Below, one piece after another: positions 24,622 through 32,475 of a DNA stretch of 64,000 nt (position 1 is its first letter; each line of letters begins with the position of its first letter). The translations under genes were made by a program, and so were the position numbers. Source of the stretch: Candidatus Micrarchaeum acidiphilum ARMAN-2. GTDB taxonomy: Archaea; Micrarchaeota; Micrarchaeia; Micrarchaeales; Micrarchaeaceae. The notes under the pieces were generated by a model. That model was not told the DNA's origin. It was given only the letters and a program-made list of their open reading frames with translations, and did no database searches. The stretch is from positions 248,001 to 312,000 of the forward strand of contig GG697241.1 in the NCBI GenBank assembly GCA_009387755.1, given 5' to 3'.

Positions 24622-25962
24622 ATGCAAGAGGTTCCCGAAGCAGTAAGGGCCGCCCTGGAAGAGCTTAAAAGCAAGCACAGGCACCATCTTCAGCTGAGGA
24701 AGTGCGAGGGCGGATACTACGTATCCGAGGCAACTTCAAAGTGGGATCCGGAGAAGGGCAGGAACAGGGCAATCTCAATATACGTGGGCAAAATAACCGA
24801 TAGCGGAGAATTTATAGGGCCGGTAAGGAAGCGCAGCTCCACAAGGGGAATCGACAACCTCGACCAGTACATGAAAATAGGAAAAGAGCGGTCAAAGGCA
24901 AAGGAGAAGCAGCAGTTCGAAAGCGAATACGAGCCGCTAATATTGAAGGAGCTAAGCACAAATCCGAGGGACGGCATAGCTGCGATAAGCAAGAGGATTG
25001 GCCTGCCATATTCAACCACGCAGTACTGGATAAAGAAGCTCGAAAAGAAATACGGAATACATTATACTATTGAACACTGGTTCCTAAGAAACTTGGGTTT
25101 TGACAGATATATTGCAATTGCAAAGTTTAAGGACAAAAGACCGAATGCTTCAGAATTAAAAAAGGAAGTAGAAAAGAACCCATATATACAACTTGCTGTT
25201 TTGACCAGGGGAGCATATGATCTTTTCTTGTTCATGGTTGCTCCAGACATAAGATTTGCCGAAGATACTGTGTATGACCTAAGGTCAAGCCCTGTATTTG
25301 AAAATTGCCCAGGAACATGGTATTCAAGCTATTACCAACAAGGCATAGGCCACATAATGCTAAGAGACTCCTTCTTTGACATATTAAAGAACAAGATATG
25401 GCAAAGAACAAAAGAAACGCCAAGAAAACAAAAAGACCAGTTATTTCTAAGAGAATACGCGACGTTGAAGGAGCTAAACAACAATGGACTTATAGAGTTC
25501 TCAAAAATAGACGAAAAATATAATCTTAAAGAAGGCTCTGCTCAATACACCTACCACAAGCTTATCGCAGAAGATATGATGAAACGGATTACAATAGCAA
25601 TGGATAAGCCGCCAATAAAAGATACAGCCATAATAATAGCCGAGCAGCTGGATGTCAACAAGTTCAACGCACACAAAAAGGATTATTATATAGAAACGCT
25701 GTCAGACTCGAACACACCACTTAACAAGTATATATTCGCAGGCGATATTGGCTCCCCCTATGGAATAATACTAATAACAACAACATATAGCGACGGCGAA
25801 ATAGAAAAAATAGAAGAAAGTTTAATTCGTAGCATGCGCGGGTGCACTTTGCGCACTTCAATTGTATCAAGTATATTAACTGGAAATTTAGGATTTAGAA
25901 AAATAGACACAAGTAAAACTTGGATATATGAAAAACTACTCAAAGAATACAATAAGCAATAA
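24622..25962 (+). CDS. Large transcriptional regulator: transposase-like N-terminal domain, helix-turn-helix, RAM-like domains
   Basis: 446 residues from ATG 24622 (an earlier ATG 24589 would add an AT-driven leader). Residues 1-65 hold LKSKHRHHLQLRKCEGGYYV..TSKWDPEKGR and ISIYVGKITDSGEF, a pattern I know from N-termini of IS4/IS1634-type transposases. Residues about 95-140 form a winged helix of Lrp type (NPRDGIAAISKRIGLPYSTTQYWIKKLEKK). Two later stretches (about 150-240 and 330-430) look like Lrp-type effector domains separated by a second HTH-like segment. No transposase catalytic residues are evident. Operator-like repeats precede it, and a degraded copy of its tail follows. Confidence 0.7.
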   Translation: MQEVPEAVRAALEELKSKHRHHLQLRKCEGGYYVSEATSKWDPEKGRNRAISIYVGKITDSGEFIGPVRKRSSTRGIDNLDQYMKIGKERSKAKEKQQFESEYEPLILKELSTNPRDGIAAISKRIGLPYSTTQYWIKKLEKKYGIHYTIEHWFLRNLGFDRYIAIAKFKDKRPNASELKKEVEKNPYIQLAVLTRGAYDLFLFMVAPDIRFAEDTVYDLRSSPVFENCPGTWYSSYYQQGIGHIMLRDSFFDILKNKIWQRTKETPRKQKDQLFLREYATLKELNNNGLIEFSKIDEKYNLKEGSAQYTYHKLIAEDMMKRITIAMDKPPIKDTAIIIAEQLDVNKFNAHKKDYYIETLSDSNTPLNKYIFAGDIGSPYGIILITTTYSDGEIEKIEESLIRSMRGCTLRTSIVSSILTGNLGFRKIDTSKTWIYEKLLKEYNKQ

Positions 25963-26016
25963 TCAATATGCAAAATATATAAAATACCTACAAACTAATA
26001 TTAAGATCCGCTAGAG

Positions 26017-26079
26017 CCTCCCATCATATCACCAATCATCATATTTTCAATCCACAATTGAATAGCAGAATTTAAATAC
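26017..26079. repeat. 63-bp repeat, copy 1
   Basis: CCTCCCATCATATCACCAAT..AATTTAAATAC; close to 90% identical by eye to 26298-26360. On the minus strand it reads as a coding-like tail, YLNSAIQLWIENMMIGDMMG followed by a GSSGS tail and TAA. It ends in a TATA-like TTTAAATA. It starts 55 bases after the regulator's stop. Confidence 0.85.
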
Positions 26080-26112
26080 CTTATCCCTATTTTTGTATAC
26101 ACAACTCTAAAC

Positions 26113-26235
26113 TAATTTAAGGCCCAAAACATGCGTATAATAACAAAGTTCTTGGTTGGCACTTTCAGTTATAGGAAAATAGAAATAAAAGAATCTGCAA
26201 CATATAAGATTTATCAAAAAGACCAAATACAATAG
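26113..26235 (+). pseudogene. Decayed C-terminal remnant of a second regulator copy
   Basis: Plus-strand frame after a stop at 26113: KAQNMRIITKFLVGTFSYRKIE continuing to ..YQKDQIQ and TAG at 26235. It aligns with the last 45 residues of the 24622-25962 regulator (LRTSIVSSILTGNLGFRKID..), sharing the L-x-G-x-x-x-[FY]-RKI-[DE] core and its distance to the stop. The rest of the copy is missing. Spacing from its stop to repeat copy 2 (62 bases) parallels that of the intact gene to repeat copy 1 (54 bases), so a whole gene-plus-repeat unit was duplicated. Confidence 0.6.
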
Positions 26236-26297
26236 CAACTAACTTAAAAACTAAAAATCATACTAAAATATCTATTAATTTTTAGTATCCCCCTGCT

Positions 26298-26360
26298 CCT
26301 CCCATCATATCACCAATCATTATATTTTCAATCCACAATTGAATAGCATAATTTAAATAC
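26298..26360. repeat. 63-bp repeat, copy 2
   Basis: Second copy of the 26017-26079 element. On the minus strand it reads YLNYAIQLWIENIMIGDMMG with a GAGGY tail and TAA: same length, same stop, with differences at codon level. On the plus strand its TATA-like end (26351-26360) lies 60 bases before the Cgi121 start, as copy 1 lies before the remnant's ATG. Confidence 0.85.
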
Positions 26361-26419
26361 GTTTTCTTTTACCTTGATATATGACTTATGCCATATCCTG
26401 CCTCCATGGCGCTGATTAA

Positions 26420-26923
26420 ATGCAAGACAAAGAACTAATGCGTTTGCTTGGCCTAGGCAGCCTCATACCTTCTTCAATAGTGCGCCTCGCATCTTCGAAA
26501 AAGGACCTGAAGGAACTGCTTCCGGTTCTCAACAGTGCATGTCGCGGCCGCAGTTTCTGCCAGGTATTTAACCCAGAAGCAATAATAGACGAAGCGCACC
26601 TGCAGCTTGCATACATAAATGCAATGGCTGCATTTGATGAGAAGCGAAACATGTCTAAAAGCATGCAGATAGAAATGCTCCTTTTTGCGGCAATGACACG
26701 GCAGATAAACGAAGCCATAAAGGCCGTAGGCGCAAAATCGAGCAGAAGGCTGCTGCTCTTCTGCAGCGATAAAAAAACCTTCGATAAAATCAAGTCAAAC
26801 TTCTCCGCGTTTGAAGAATTCAGGCCAACTCCAATGCATTCCAAATCTGCCATGGCTGCCCTCGGAATCAAAAGCATGGAGCAAATGAGCAACGCTATAG
26901 CCGTTACCGGCCTTCAAGTATAA
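26420..26923 (+). CDS. cgi121: KEOPS complex subunit Cgi121
   Basis: KEOPS makes N6-threonylcarbamoyladenosine (t6A) at position 37 of ANN-decoding tRNAs; Cgi121 binds Bud32 and recruits the tRNA 3' end. 167 residues with the family signature: EAIIDEAHLQLAYINAMAAFDEKRNMSKSMQIEMLLFAAMTRQINEAIKAVG, in which the EAHLQLA helix, the R-N-x-S-K turn and RQINEAI are conserved. No other KEOPS gene lies in the window. It follows the repeat region on the same strand as the regulator. Confidence 0.85.
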   Translation: MQDKELMRLLGLGSLIPSSIVRLASSKKDLKELLPVLNSACRGRSFCQVFNPEAIIDEAHLQLAYINAMAAFDEKRNMSKSMQIEMLLFAAMTRQINEAIKAVGAKSSRRLLLFCSDKKTFDKIKSNFSAFEEFRPTPMHSKSAMAALGIKSMEQMSNAIAVTGLQV

Positions 26924-26989
26924 CTATAACTAAAATAGAAAAAAAGAGGATCGTACTGCAGGCACCTGCCTGCAGCCTTGCTTGCCGGA

Positions 26990-27583
26990 TCAGAGCTTTC
27001 CTATGTCCTTTACAACGTCAATGTCGAGAGCTTCCTTGCCCTTCCTCCAGTTTGCAGGAATTGCGCACATATGGCCTTCCTTTGCCGGGTGGTCCCTAAG
27101 GTACTTTAAGCCCAGGAACGCGTTAAGTACATGCTCCGCATCCTTGCCAAGGTTGTTGTTGAATGCAGAAATGTACTGCACGTTGCCCTCTGGGTCAAGT
27201 ATAACCACAGACCTCCTTGCCTGTCCAGTGCTTTCATTAAGCAGGCCAAACTTCCTGGCAATGCTTTTGTTGAAGTCTTCTACCATCGGTATGGAGCTCT
27301 TCTGCACCCTTGGGCTTGTCTGCGCCCAACCCTTGTGCGAGAATATGCTGTCTGTGCTTATTGCGTAGACGTCCGCGTCGTTGCTCTTGAATTCATCATA
27401 CAGCTTCATGAATTCCTCTATGTCTGTCGCGCATACAAATGTAAAGTCGCCAGGATAAAAAGTCAAAACCGTCCATCTGCCCTTCTTAGGTATATCAACA
27501 GACTCTATCTTGTCTTCCTTTGGGAAATAAGCCTTTGCCTTTATCTCTTCTATCTTTTCTTCTACTGGTACTGCTGCTTCCAT
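26990..27583 (-). CDS. 2-Cys peroxiredoxin
   Basis: Reduces hydrogen and alkyl peroxides. 197 residues. Peroxidatic Cys lies in FYPGDFTFVCATDIEEF (Ala where Pro is usual after Cys) and the resolving Cys in MCAIPANW near the C-terminus, as in typical AhpC/Prx1 enzymes. The conserved Arg region QARRSVVILDPEG is present. Divergent from an Lrp-type regulator across 70 bases, a layout suggesting regulation by it. Confidence 0.95.
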   Translation of the reverse strand: MEAAVPVEEKIEEIKAKAYFPKEDKIESVDIPKKGRWTVLTFYPGDFTFVCATDIEEFMKLYDEFKSNDADVYAISTDSIFSHKGWAQTSPRVQKSSIPMVEDFNKSIARKFGLLNESTGQARRSVVILDPEGNVQYISAFNNNLGKDAEHVLNAFLGLKYLRDHPAKEGHMCAIPANWRKGKEALDIDVVKDIGKL

Positions 27584-27653
27584 AATATCACCACTAACCT
27601 TTTGTACATTAAGATATTTAATATTTGTATTTTAAACTATTTAAACTGATAAA
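27584..27653. promoter_or_regulatory. Divergent promoter region, peroxiredoxin / Lrp regulator
   Basis: Seventy AT-rich bases with AAGATATTTAATATTTG and a tandem TTTAAACTATTTAAACT just before the regulator ATG. Candidate Lrp-type binding region controlling both genes. Confidence 0.4.
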
Positions 27654-28070
27654 ATGGCTAAAAATATTGACAAAATGCTTATATCGCAGCTGATTGAGGA
27701 CTCTGATATCCATATTGCAGAGCTTGCAAAGGCTCTTGGCGTAAGCCGCGGGACTGTGAGAAACCGTCTGATGAGCCTAAAAAACAGCAAGGTTGTAATA
27801 GGATACAAGGCGCGCGCCAGGCTGAAGCAGATTGGAATGGACGAAGCTCTGGTGGGCATAGACATACTTCCAGAGAAATACCTTGACGTAATATCCAAGC
27901 TGCGCGATACCGAATCCGTGAAGGAGCTTTACAGGACCAGCGGAGACCACTCTGCCATTGCGCTAATGGTTGCTGATTCAGAATCAATAGAATCAGAGAT
28001 ATCGAAACTCAAAAGCATAGACGGAGTGCGCAACGTTTATCCCTCTTTTGTGCAAGAAACGGTCAAATGA
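27654..28070 (+). CDS. Lrp/AsnC family transcriptional regulator
   Basis: 138 residues in the usual two-domain form. Winged helix at 1-50 (DKMLISQLIEDSDIHIAELAKALGVSRGTVRNRLMSL) and RAM effector domain at 60-138 (EALVGIDILPEKYLDVISKL .. SVKELYRTSGDHSAIALMVA .. IDGVRNVYPSFV). Divergently transcribed from peroxiredoxin, so oxidative or metabolic control of that gene is a reasonable inference. Confidence 0.92.
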   Translation: MAKNIDKMLISQLIEDSDIHIAELAKALGVSRGTVRNRLMSLKNSKVVIGYKARARLKQIGMDEALVGIDILPEKYLDVISKLRDTESVKELYRTSGDHSAIALMVADSESIESEISKLKSIDGVRNVYPSFVQETVK

Positions 28071-28820
28071 CTAATCCTTTAGAGTCACATATATCGGCGC
28101 GTGGTCCGAGCCTCTAATCTCGGAAAGTATTCCCGCATTGACTATCCTGCTGCGCATCTGCTTGCTCGCCACGAAATAGTCTATGCGCCATCCAATGTTC
28201 CTGTCCCTTGCATGGCTGAAATAAGCCCACCACGTGTAATGCTCTGCACCTTTGTTGAAGATCCTGAAGGTGTCCAGCCTGCCTCCTCCAAGGAATTCCG
28301 TCATCCACTCTCTTTCCTCGTCAGTAAAACCTGCGTTTCCCCTGTTCTCCGCCGGCCTTGCTATGTCTATATCCTTATGTGCCACGTTGAAGTCCCCGCA
28401 CACCAGCACCGGCTTCTTTGCCTCAAGCCTTCCTATATACTTTTCGAAATCCCTGTCGAACTTGATCTTGAATTCCAGCCTTGAAAGGTCTCTTCTCGAA
28501 TTCGGAAAATACGCATTTACAAAATAATAATCGTCAAACTCCAGACGCTGCACTCTGCCCTCGTCATCCTCGAATTCGGTGGAATACGAAATCGGCTTGA
28601 TCTTTGTCATGACCATGGTGCCGCTGTACCCCTTCCTTGCAGCCGAGTTAACATACATCGCATATCCCAGGCTCTTCAGTCCTTTAGGTATGCTTTCCTC
28701 ACCTGCCTTTATCTCTTGGAATGCAATAATGTCCGGCTTCTCCGATTCCAGCAAGCCCACTACGCTCTTTTCAGCTGCCCTGATGCCATTGACATTCCAA
28801 GATATCAAGCTTATTGCCAT
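28071..28820 (-). CDS. xth: Exonuclease III family AP endonuclease
   Basis: Cuts DNA at abasic sites and trims 3' ends. About 249 residues from the ATG giving MAISLISWNVNGIRAA. Mg and catalytic residues are seen in SWNVNG, FQEIKAGEE, VNAYFPNS, CGDFNVAHKDID and the terminal GSDHAPI. ATG 28820 matches the family start; the frame's 28829 start overlaps the neighbouring acetyltransferase stop. First of a close group of base-excision-repair genes. Confidence 0.95.
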   Translation of the reverse strand: MAISLISWNVNGIRAAEKSVVGLLESEKPDIIAFQEIKAGEESIPKGLKSLGYAMYVNSAARKGYSGTMVMTKIKPISYSTEFEDDEGRVQRLEFDDYYFVNAYFPNSRRDLSRLEFKIKFDRDFEKYIGRLEAKKPVLVCGDFNVAHKDIDIARPAENRGNAGFTDEEREWMTEFLGGGRLDTFRIFNKGAEHYTWWAYFSHARDRNIGWRIDYFVASKQMRSRIVNAGILSEIRGSDHAPIYVTLKD

Positions 28821-28828
28821 GCCTTTCA

Positions 28829-29317
28829 CTACAGCTTCATCTCCATCTTTATTACTTCATAGCCGTCTTCATTGACGCGCCCGGTTTCTACAAATCCTGC
28901 CTTTGCGTACATCTTCAGGCTCCTGGCATTGTATTCGTAAATTCCGCTTACTTTTAGCACTTTCATGCCGCGCTCCCTGGCTCGCCGTATAAGGATGCCC
29001 AGCACGCGCGTTCCTATTCCCTTGCCCCAATACTCCTCGTTTCCTATGGCTATCGGAGTTTTGTCATTTGTTATGCTTGCGTCTCCCAGCGGCTTCCATG
29101 CGCCTAGTTCGGCAATTTCTATTATGTAGCATTCGCCGATTTCTGAAAGGCTCTTTACCATCCTCTCAATGGTGTCCGGCCCGTACGGCGGCATAGCCTT
29201 TGGTCCCTCCGAATAAAAAAGCAGGTCCGGATTCGAGTACCATTCAAGGAAAAGCCCCATATCTTCCTTTAAATTTACCGGCCTGAGCCTTATGTTTCCG
29301 TCTTCCAGCACAGCCAT
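28829..29317 (-). CDS. GNAT family N-acetyltransferase (RimJ-like)
   Basis: 162 residues. GNAT fold with the acetyl-CoA loop in NEEYWGKGIGTRVLGILIRRA, N-terminal GNIRLRPVNLKEDMGLFLEWYS and the C-terminal YEYNARSLKMYAKAGFVETGR, as in ribosomal-protein/aminoglycoside-type acetyltransferases. The substrate is not predictable. Packed between xth and endoQ with almost no spacing, so probably co-transcribed with repair genes. Confidence 0.85.
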   Translation of the reverse strand: MAVLEDGNIRLRPVNLKEDMGLFLEWYSNPDLLFYSEGPKAMPPYGPDTIERMVKSLSEIGECYIIEIAELGAWKPLGDASITNDKTPIAIGNEEYWGKGIGTRVLGILIRRARERGMKVLKVSGIYEYNARSLKMYAKAGFVETGRVNEDGYEVIKMEMKL

Positions 29318-29321
29318 AAGA

Positions 29322-30593
29322 TTACCCTGAGAAGAAGTCCGACATGCTCTTCTGCTTTACTGCATACGGCTCCTTGCGCTCTGCCCTGCTCGTGAGCAAG
29401 TCAATTTCTCCATACACTCCCGCATAGCCTGGCTTTATGCTTATCCTTTCATTCCTCACGTTGTCTACGCACTCGGCTATATCTTCGCCTGCAACCTCTC
29501 TTATCTTGTCCACTGCAATGCCGGCCAATATGTCAAGTTCGTTGCCAAATGCATTTATTAGTGCCAAGTATTCCTTCTTTACAACTGGCGAATATCTGTC
29601 CTTTTTCAGAGCGTAAGCTATGACCTCCAGGAGCGGCACAGCATGCGTGTACGGTATGGCGTTTTTGGGCTTGTAGCCAATTGGCCTGTCCGCAAGATCG
29701 TTTATCCTGTGCAGCACCCCAACAACCAGCCTTTTGCCGCATACCTTGCAGTTCGTCTCTGCGCTCTGCTCCGGATCCACCGAGTAGTGGCAGTCCCTGT
29801 GCCCGTCGTAATGGTATTTGCCCTCCTCGGGATAGTATTCTATAGTTTCGTTGAACTTCTTCACATCCTTTGCCTTTATTGCGTCTATCATACCTGCATA
29901 GGTTAGCTTCTCGAGGTCAAATACGTTGGCTTCCCTGCCCATGTTCGGCAGGGAATGCATGTCGCTGTTAGATATGAGCGCGTACTTGTCCAATGCGCTT
30001 ATCCTCCAGTTCATCTTCGGATCAGAGCTAAGTCCGCTTTCGTACGCATGTATGTTTTTTTCTTGGTCGCCATAGGCCTCTTTTATGGAATCGAATCCTG
30101 AAAGAGCCCCCAATGCGCCGAAATACGGAGTCCATAGGTGCGCCGGAAACACAAAAGCGCCTTTGTCTGCCGATAGCACTTCCTCTACCAACTCAGCAGC
30201 AGACATCTGCAGCTGCGGTCTTCCGTCTCCGGAAAGGCTTCCATGTTTTGAAAGTATCTCAGCTGCACCAGAAGCGGCTTCGATGCTGGAAAACAGTATG
30301 CAGTTGTGGATCTTTTTTATCGACTTGTCAGACCCTTCGAATATGGTGGATACCTCGGCACTCGGCACGAACCATACACTACTTTTTGCGTCTATTCTGT
30401 ACATTCCGGAATCCACATCGAAACTGAGGTGCTTGAGCATTTCATTGCGCCAAGCTTCATGCAGTATGTCCCCGGTGCCCAAAACGTTTATCCCCTTCTC
30501 AACCGCGGTTATCTGCATAGAAAGCGGGTTTATTGCAGGGCTGCATGCCATTGCGAATCTTGAATGTACGTGCAAGTCTGCGACAATTTTCAT
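29322..30593 (-). CDS. endoQ: Endonuclease Q (PHP domain)
   Basis: EndoQ nicks DNA 5' of deaminated bases and abasic sites; known from Thermococcales, methanogens and some bacteria. 423 residues. The PHP metal site is formed by DLHVHSRFA (5-13), TGDILHEAW, E in the 'SAEVST' strand, FPAHLWTP and NSDMHSLPNMGRE. The zinc element of the family is present as GHRDCHYS .. NCKVCGKRL followed by GVLHRINDLADRP. It starts 21 bases downstream of the nth gene on the same strand. Confidence 0.92.
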   Translation of the reverse strand: MKIVADLHVHSRFAMACSPAINPLSMQITAVEKGINVLGTGDILHEAWRNEMLKHLSFDVDSGMYRIDAKSSVWFVPSAEVSTIFEGSDKSIKKIHNCILFSSIEAASGAAEILSKHGSLSGDGRPQLQMSAAELVEEVLSADKGAFVFPAHLWTPYFGALGALSGFDSIKEAYGDQEKNIHAYESGLSSDPKMNWRISALDKYALISNSDMHSLPNMGREANVFDLEKLTYAGMIDAIKAKDVKKFNETIEYYPEEGKYHYDGHRDCHYSVDPEQSAETNCKVCGKRLVVGVLHRINDLADRPIGYKPKNAIPYTHAVPLLEVIAYALKKDRYSPVVKKEYLALINAFGNELDILAGIAVDKIREVAGEDIAECVDNVRNERISIKPGYAGVYGEIDLLTSRAERKEPYAVKQKSMSDFFSG

Positions 30594-30614
30594 AATACCA
30601 TCGTTAAGTAATAA

Positions 30615-31271
30615 TCATGCGCTTTCGGTGACACCGTTCTTCGGGCAGTGCGCTTTTATAGGACAAGCGCTACATTTTGGTACTGCGCCGCACACCTCCT
30701 TGCCATGGGCCTTCAATACATATGCGATGTTCTTCCAGTACTGTTTGCTTATCTTTGCCTCAAGGTCCTTTTCTATCGAATCTGCATTCTTTGCCTTGCT
30801 CAGCCCTATCCTGTAAGAAAGCTTTATGACCCAGGTGTCAACAGGTATGCCCTCGACTTTGCCATACGCGTTTATGAGTATGGTATTCGCGGTTTTTCTT
30901 CCAATGCCCGGTAGCTCGACGAGGTCTTCCATCCTGTCCGGAACTTTGCCCCTGTATTTTTCGTCAATTTCCTTGCACGCGCCGATTATGTTTGCAACCT
31001 TGTTCTTTGCATAGAGCACGCCCCCGACATAGCCCATCAGCTCAGCGGGCTTGGCATCTGCATAGTCCTTTGCGGTCTTGTACTTTCCAAAGAGTCTGGG
31101 CGTAATTGCATTCACCTTAGTGTCCTTTGTCTGGGCTGACAGTATCGCGGCAACCAACAGCTCAATAGGGGTGCTGAAGTTCAAATAGTAATGAACGTCC
31201 TTGTAGTGCTCTTCGAGCATTCCAACTACCGAATTGGCCTTTTTGGCATCCAATTCAACGAAAGCCGTCAA
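30615..31271 (-). CDS. nth: Endonuclease III-like DNA glycosylase, paralogue 1
   Basis: Bifunctional glycosylase/AP lyase for oxidised pyrimidines. 218 residues. HhH motif LPGIGRKTANTILINAYG carries the lyase Lys; the catalytic Asp is in IPVDTWVIKLSYRIG, with Trp where His is common. The C-terminal iron-sulfur loop reads C-GAVPK-C-SA-C-PIKAH-C, with five rather than six residues in the first gap. Its stop region is close to endoQ, and its start overlaps the isomerase gene by ATGA. A second Nth lies at 32476 on the opposite strand. Confidence 0.92.
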   Translation of the reverse strand: MTAFVELDAKKANSVVGMLEEHYKDVHYYLNFSTPIELLVAAILSAQTKDTKVNAITPRLFGKYKTAKDYADAKPAELMGYVGGVLYAKNKVANIIGACKEIDEKYRGKVPDRMEDLVELPGIGRKTANTILINAYGKVEGIPVDTWVIKLSYRIGLSKAKNADSIEKDLEAKISKQYWKNIAYVLKAHGKEVCGAVPKCSACPIKAHCPKNGVTESA

Positions 31272-32395
31272 ATCACCTTTTTGTCAAAGTAGTCCTTCCA
31301 TATCGCCAGATCCCCTGTTATAACGAACGGGCATTTCCCGAGCTGTTCTATGTTTTTGGCTCCCAGCAGGAACATGGTGCTTTTGAGTTCAAGCAGTATC
31401 CTTTCAATGAAATCCTTCACGGCGTCTGCAGAGACCGTTGCAGGCCTGAGCACTGGCAGCGCCATAGCGGTCATTGACGCGCCCAGGGCGATCGACTTCG
31501 CAATATCCAGCCCGGTCCTAAGGCCTCCGGATGATACCACCGGCAGTTTTACGCTTCTCGTTGCCATATACAACGACGCAGCGGTAGGTATGCCCCAATC
31601 CCAGAAAAGATTGCCCAGGTCTGCCTTGTCATTCATCTTGAATGCCTTGGCCCTATACCATTCCACCGCCGCGTAGCTGGTACCTCCCATGCCAGCCACT
31701 TCTATCGCCTTGACGCCGGCCTTTTCAAGCTCCTTTGCCACCTTCGGAGATATACCGAAACCTACCTCCTTAGCTATGACAGGCCTGTCTATGCCTTCGA
31801 CAATCTCTCTTATCCTGGAAAGCACATTCCTATACTTGGGCTCTCCTTCCGGCTGTACTATCTCCTGCGTGGGATTGAGGTGAACGTAAAGCGCGTCGGC
31901 CTTCAGCATCTCCACAAGCTTTCTTATGCTTTTCAGGTCCATGCCCTCGGACAGTTGCGCGCCTCCTATATTTGCGCCTATGAATATATGCGGCCCATTT
32001 TTTCTGGCTATGGTATACGTGTCTTCCAATATCTTATCGTACAGCGCCGCCCTCTGGCTCCCGACCGCCATCCCAAGGCCGAGCTCCTCTACGGCAGATG
32101 CTATGTTAGCATTTATCCTTTTAGCCATCTCTGCGCCGCCTGTCATGGCGCCAACCATAAACGGTGCAGAAAAGCGTTTTCCAAGAAAAGAAACAGAAGT
32201 GTCTATGTCGTCAAAATCTATCTCCGGCATGGAGTCGTTCATCAGCTTGACGTCCGAAAACAGTGTCCTCACATTTCTTGCCTGCACCGGTTTGTCCAAG
32301 CATATCCTTATGTGTTCCTCCTTTCTTTTCATTATCAGGTTTATCCTTTTCAGCTTTTCAGGATCTTGTGCCCTTCCAGACTTAGCTTTTGCCAA
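31268..32395 (-). CDS. fni: Isopentenyl-diphosphate delta-isomerase, type 2
   Basis: FMN-dependent isomerase interconverting IPP and DMAPP for archaeal lipid synthesis. 375 residues, TIM barrel. Family landmarks: RKEEHIRICLDKPVQA at the N-terminus, FMVGAMTGGAEMAKRIN, AVGSQRAAL, HLNPTQEIVQPEGEP (catalytic Gln region), VIAKEVGFGIS, EVAGMGGTSYA and VVSSGGLRTGLDIAKSIALGA. It is the only isoprenoid gene in the window; its 3' end overlaps nth by four bases. Confidence 0.95.
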   Translation of the reverse strand: MAKAKSGRAQDPEKLKRINLIMKRKEEHIRICLDKPVQARNVRTLFSDVKLMNDSMPEIDFDDIDTSVSFLGKRFSAPFMVGAMTGGAEMAKRINANIASAVEELGLGMAVGSQRAALYDKILEDTYTIARKNGPHIFIGANIGGAQLSEGMDLKSIRKLVEMLKADALYVHLNPTQEIVQPEGEPKYRNVLSRIREIVEGIDRPVIAKEVGFGISPKVAKELEKAGVKAIEVAGMGGTSYAAVEWYRAKAFKMNDKADLGNLFWDWGIPTAASLYMATRSVKLPVVSSGGLRTGLDIAKSIALGASMTAMALPVLRPATVSADAVKDFIERILLELKSTMFLLGAKNIEQLGKCPFVITGDLAIWKDYFDKKVI

Positions 32396-32475
32396 AATTA
32401 CCCCCTAACAATTAATAAGTATCACCTAAAAACTATTTAAAGGCAACACATAAACACACGGCTCCTGATGGTAAA

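Noticed and set aside
24622-25962. Active transposase gene
   Set aside because: Only the N-terminal 65 residues look transposase-like. I see no DDE catalytic core, no terminal inverted repeats and no target-site duplication.
26017-26360. CRISPR array
   Set aside because: Only two copies of a 63-bp unit separated by 218 bases that contain a gene remnant; no regular spacers and no cas genes.
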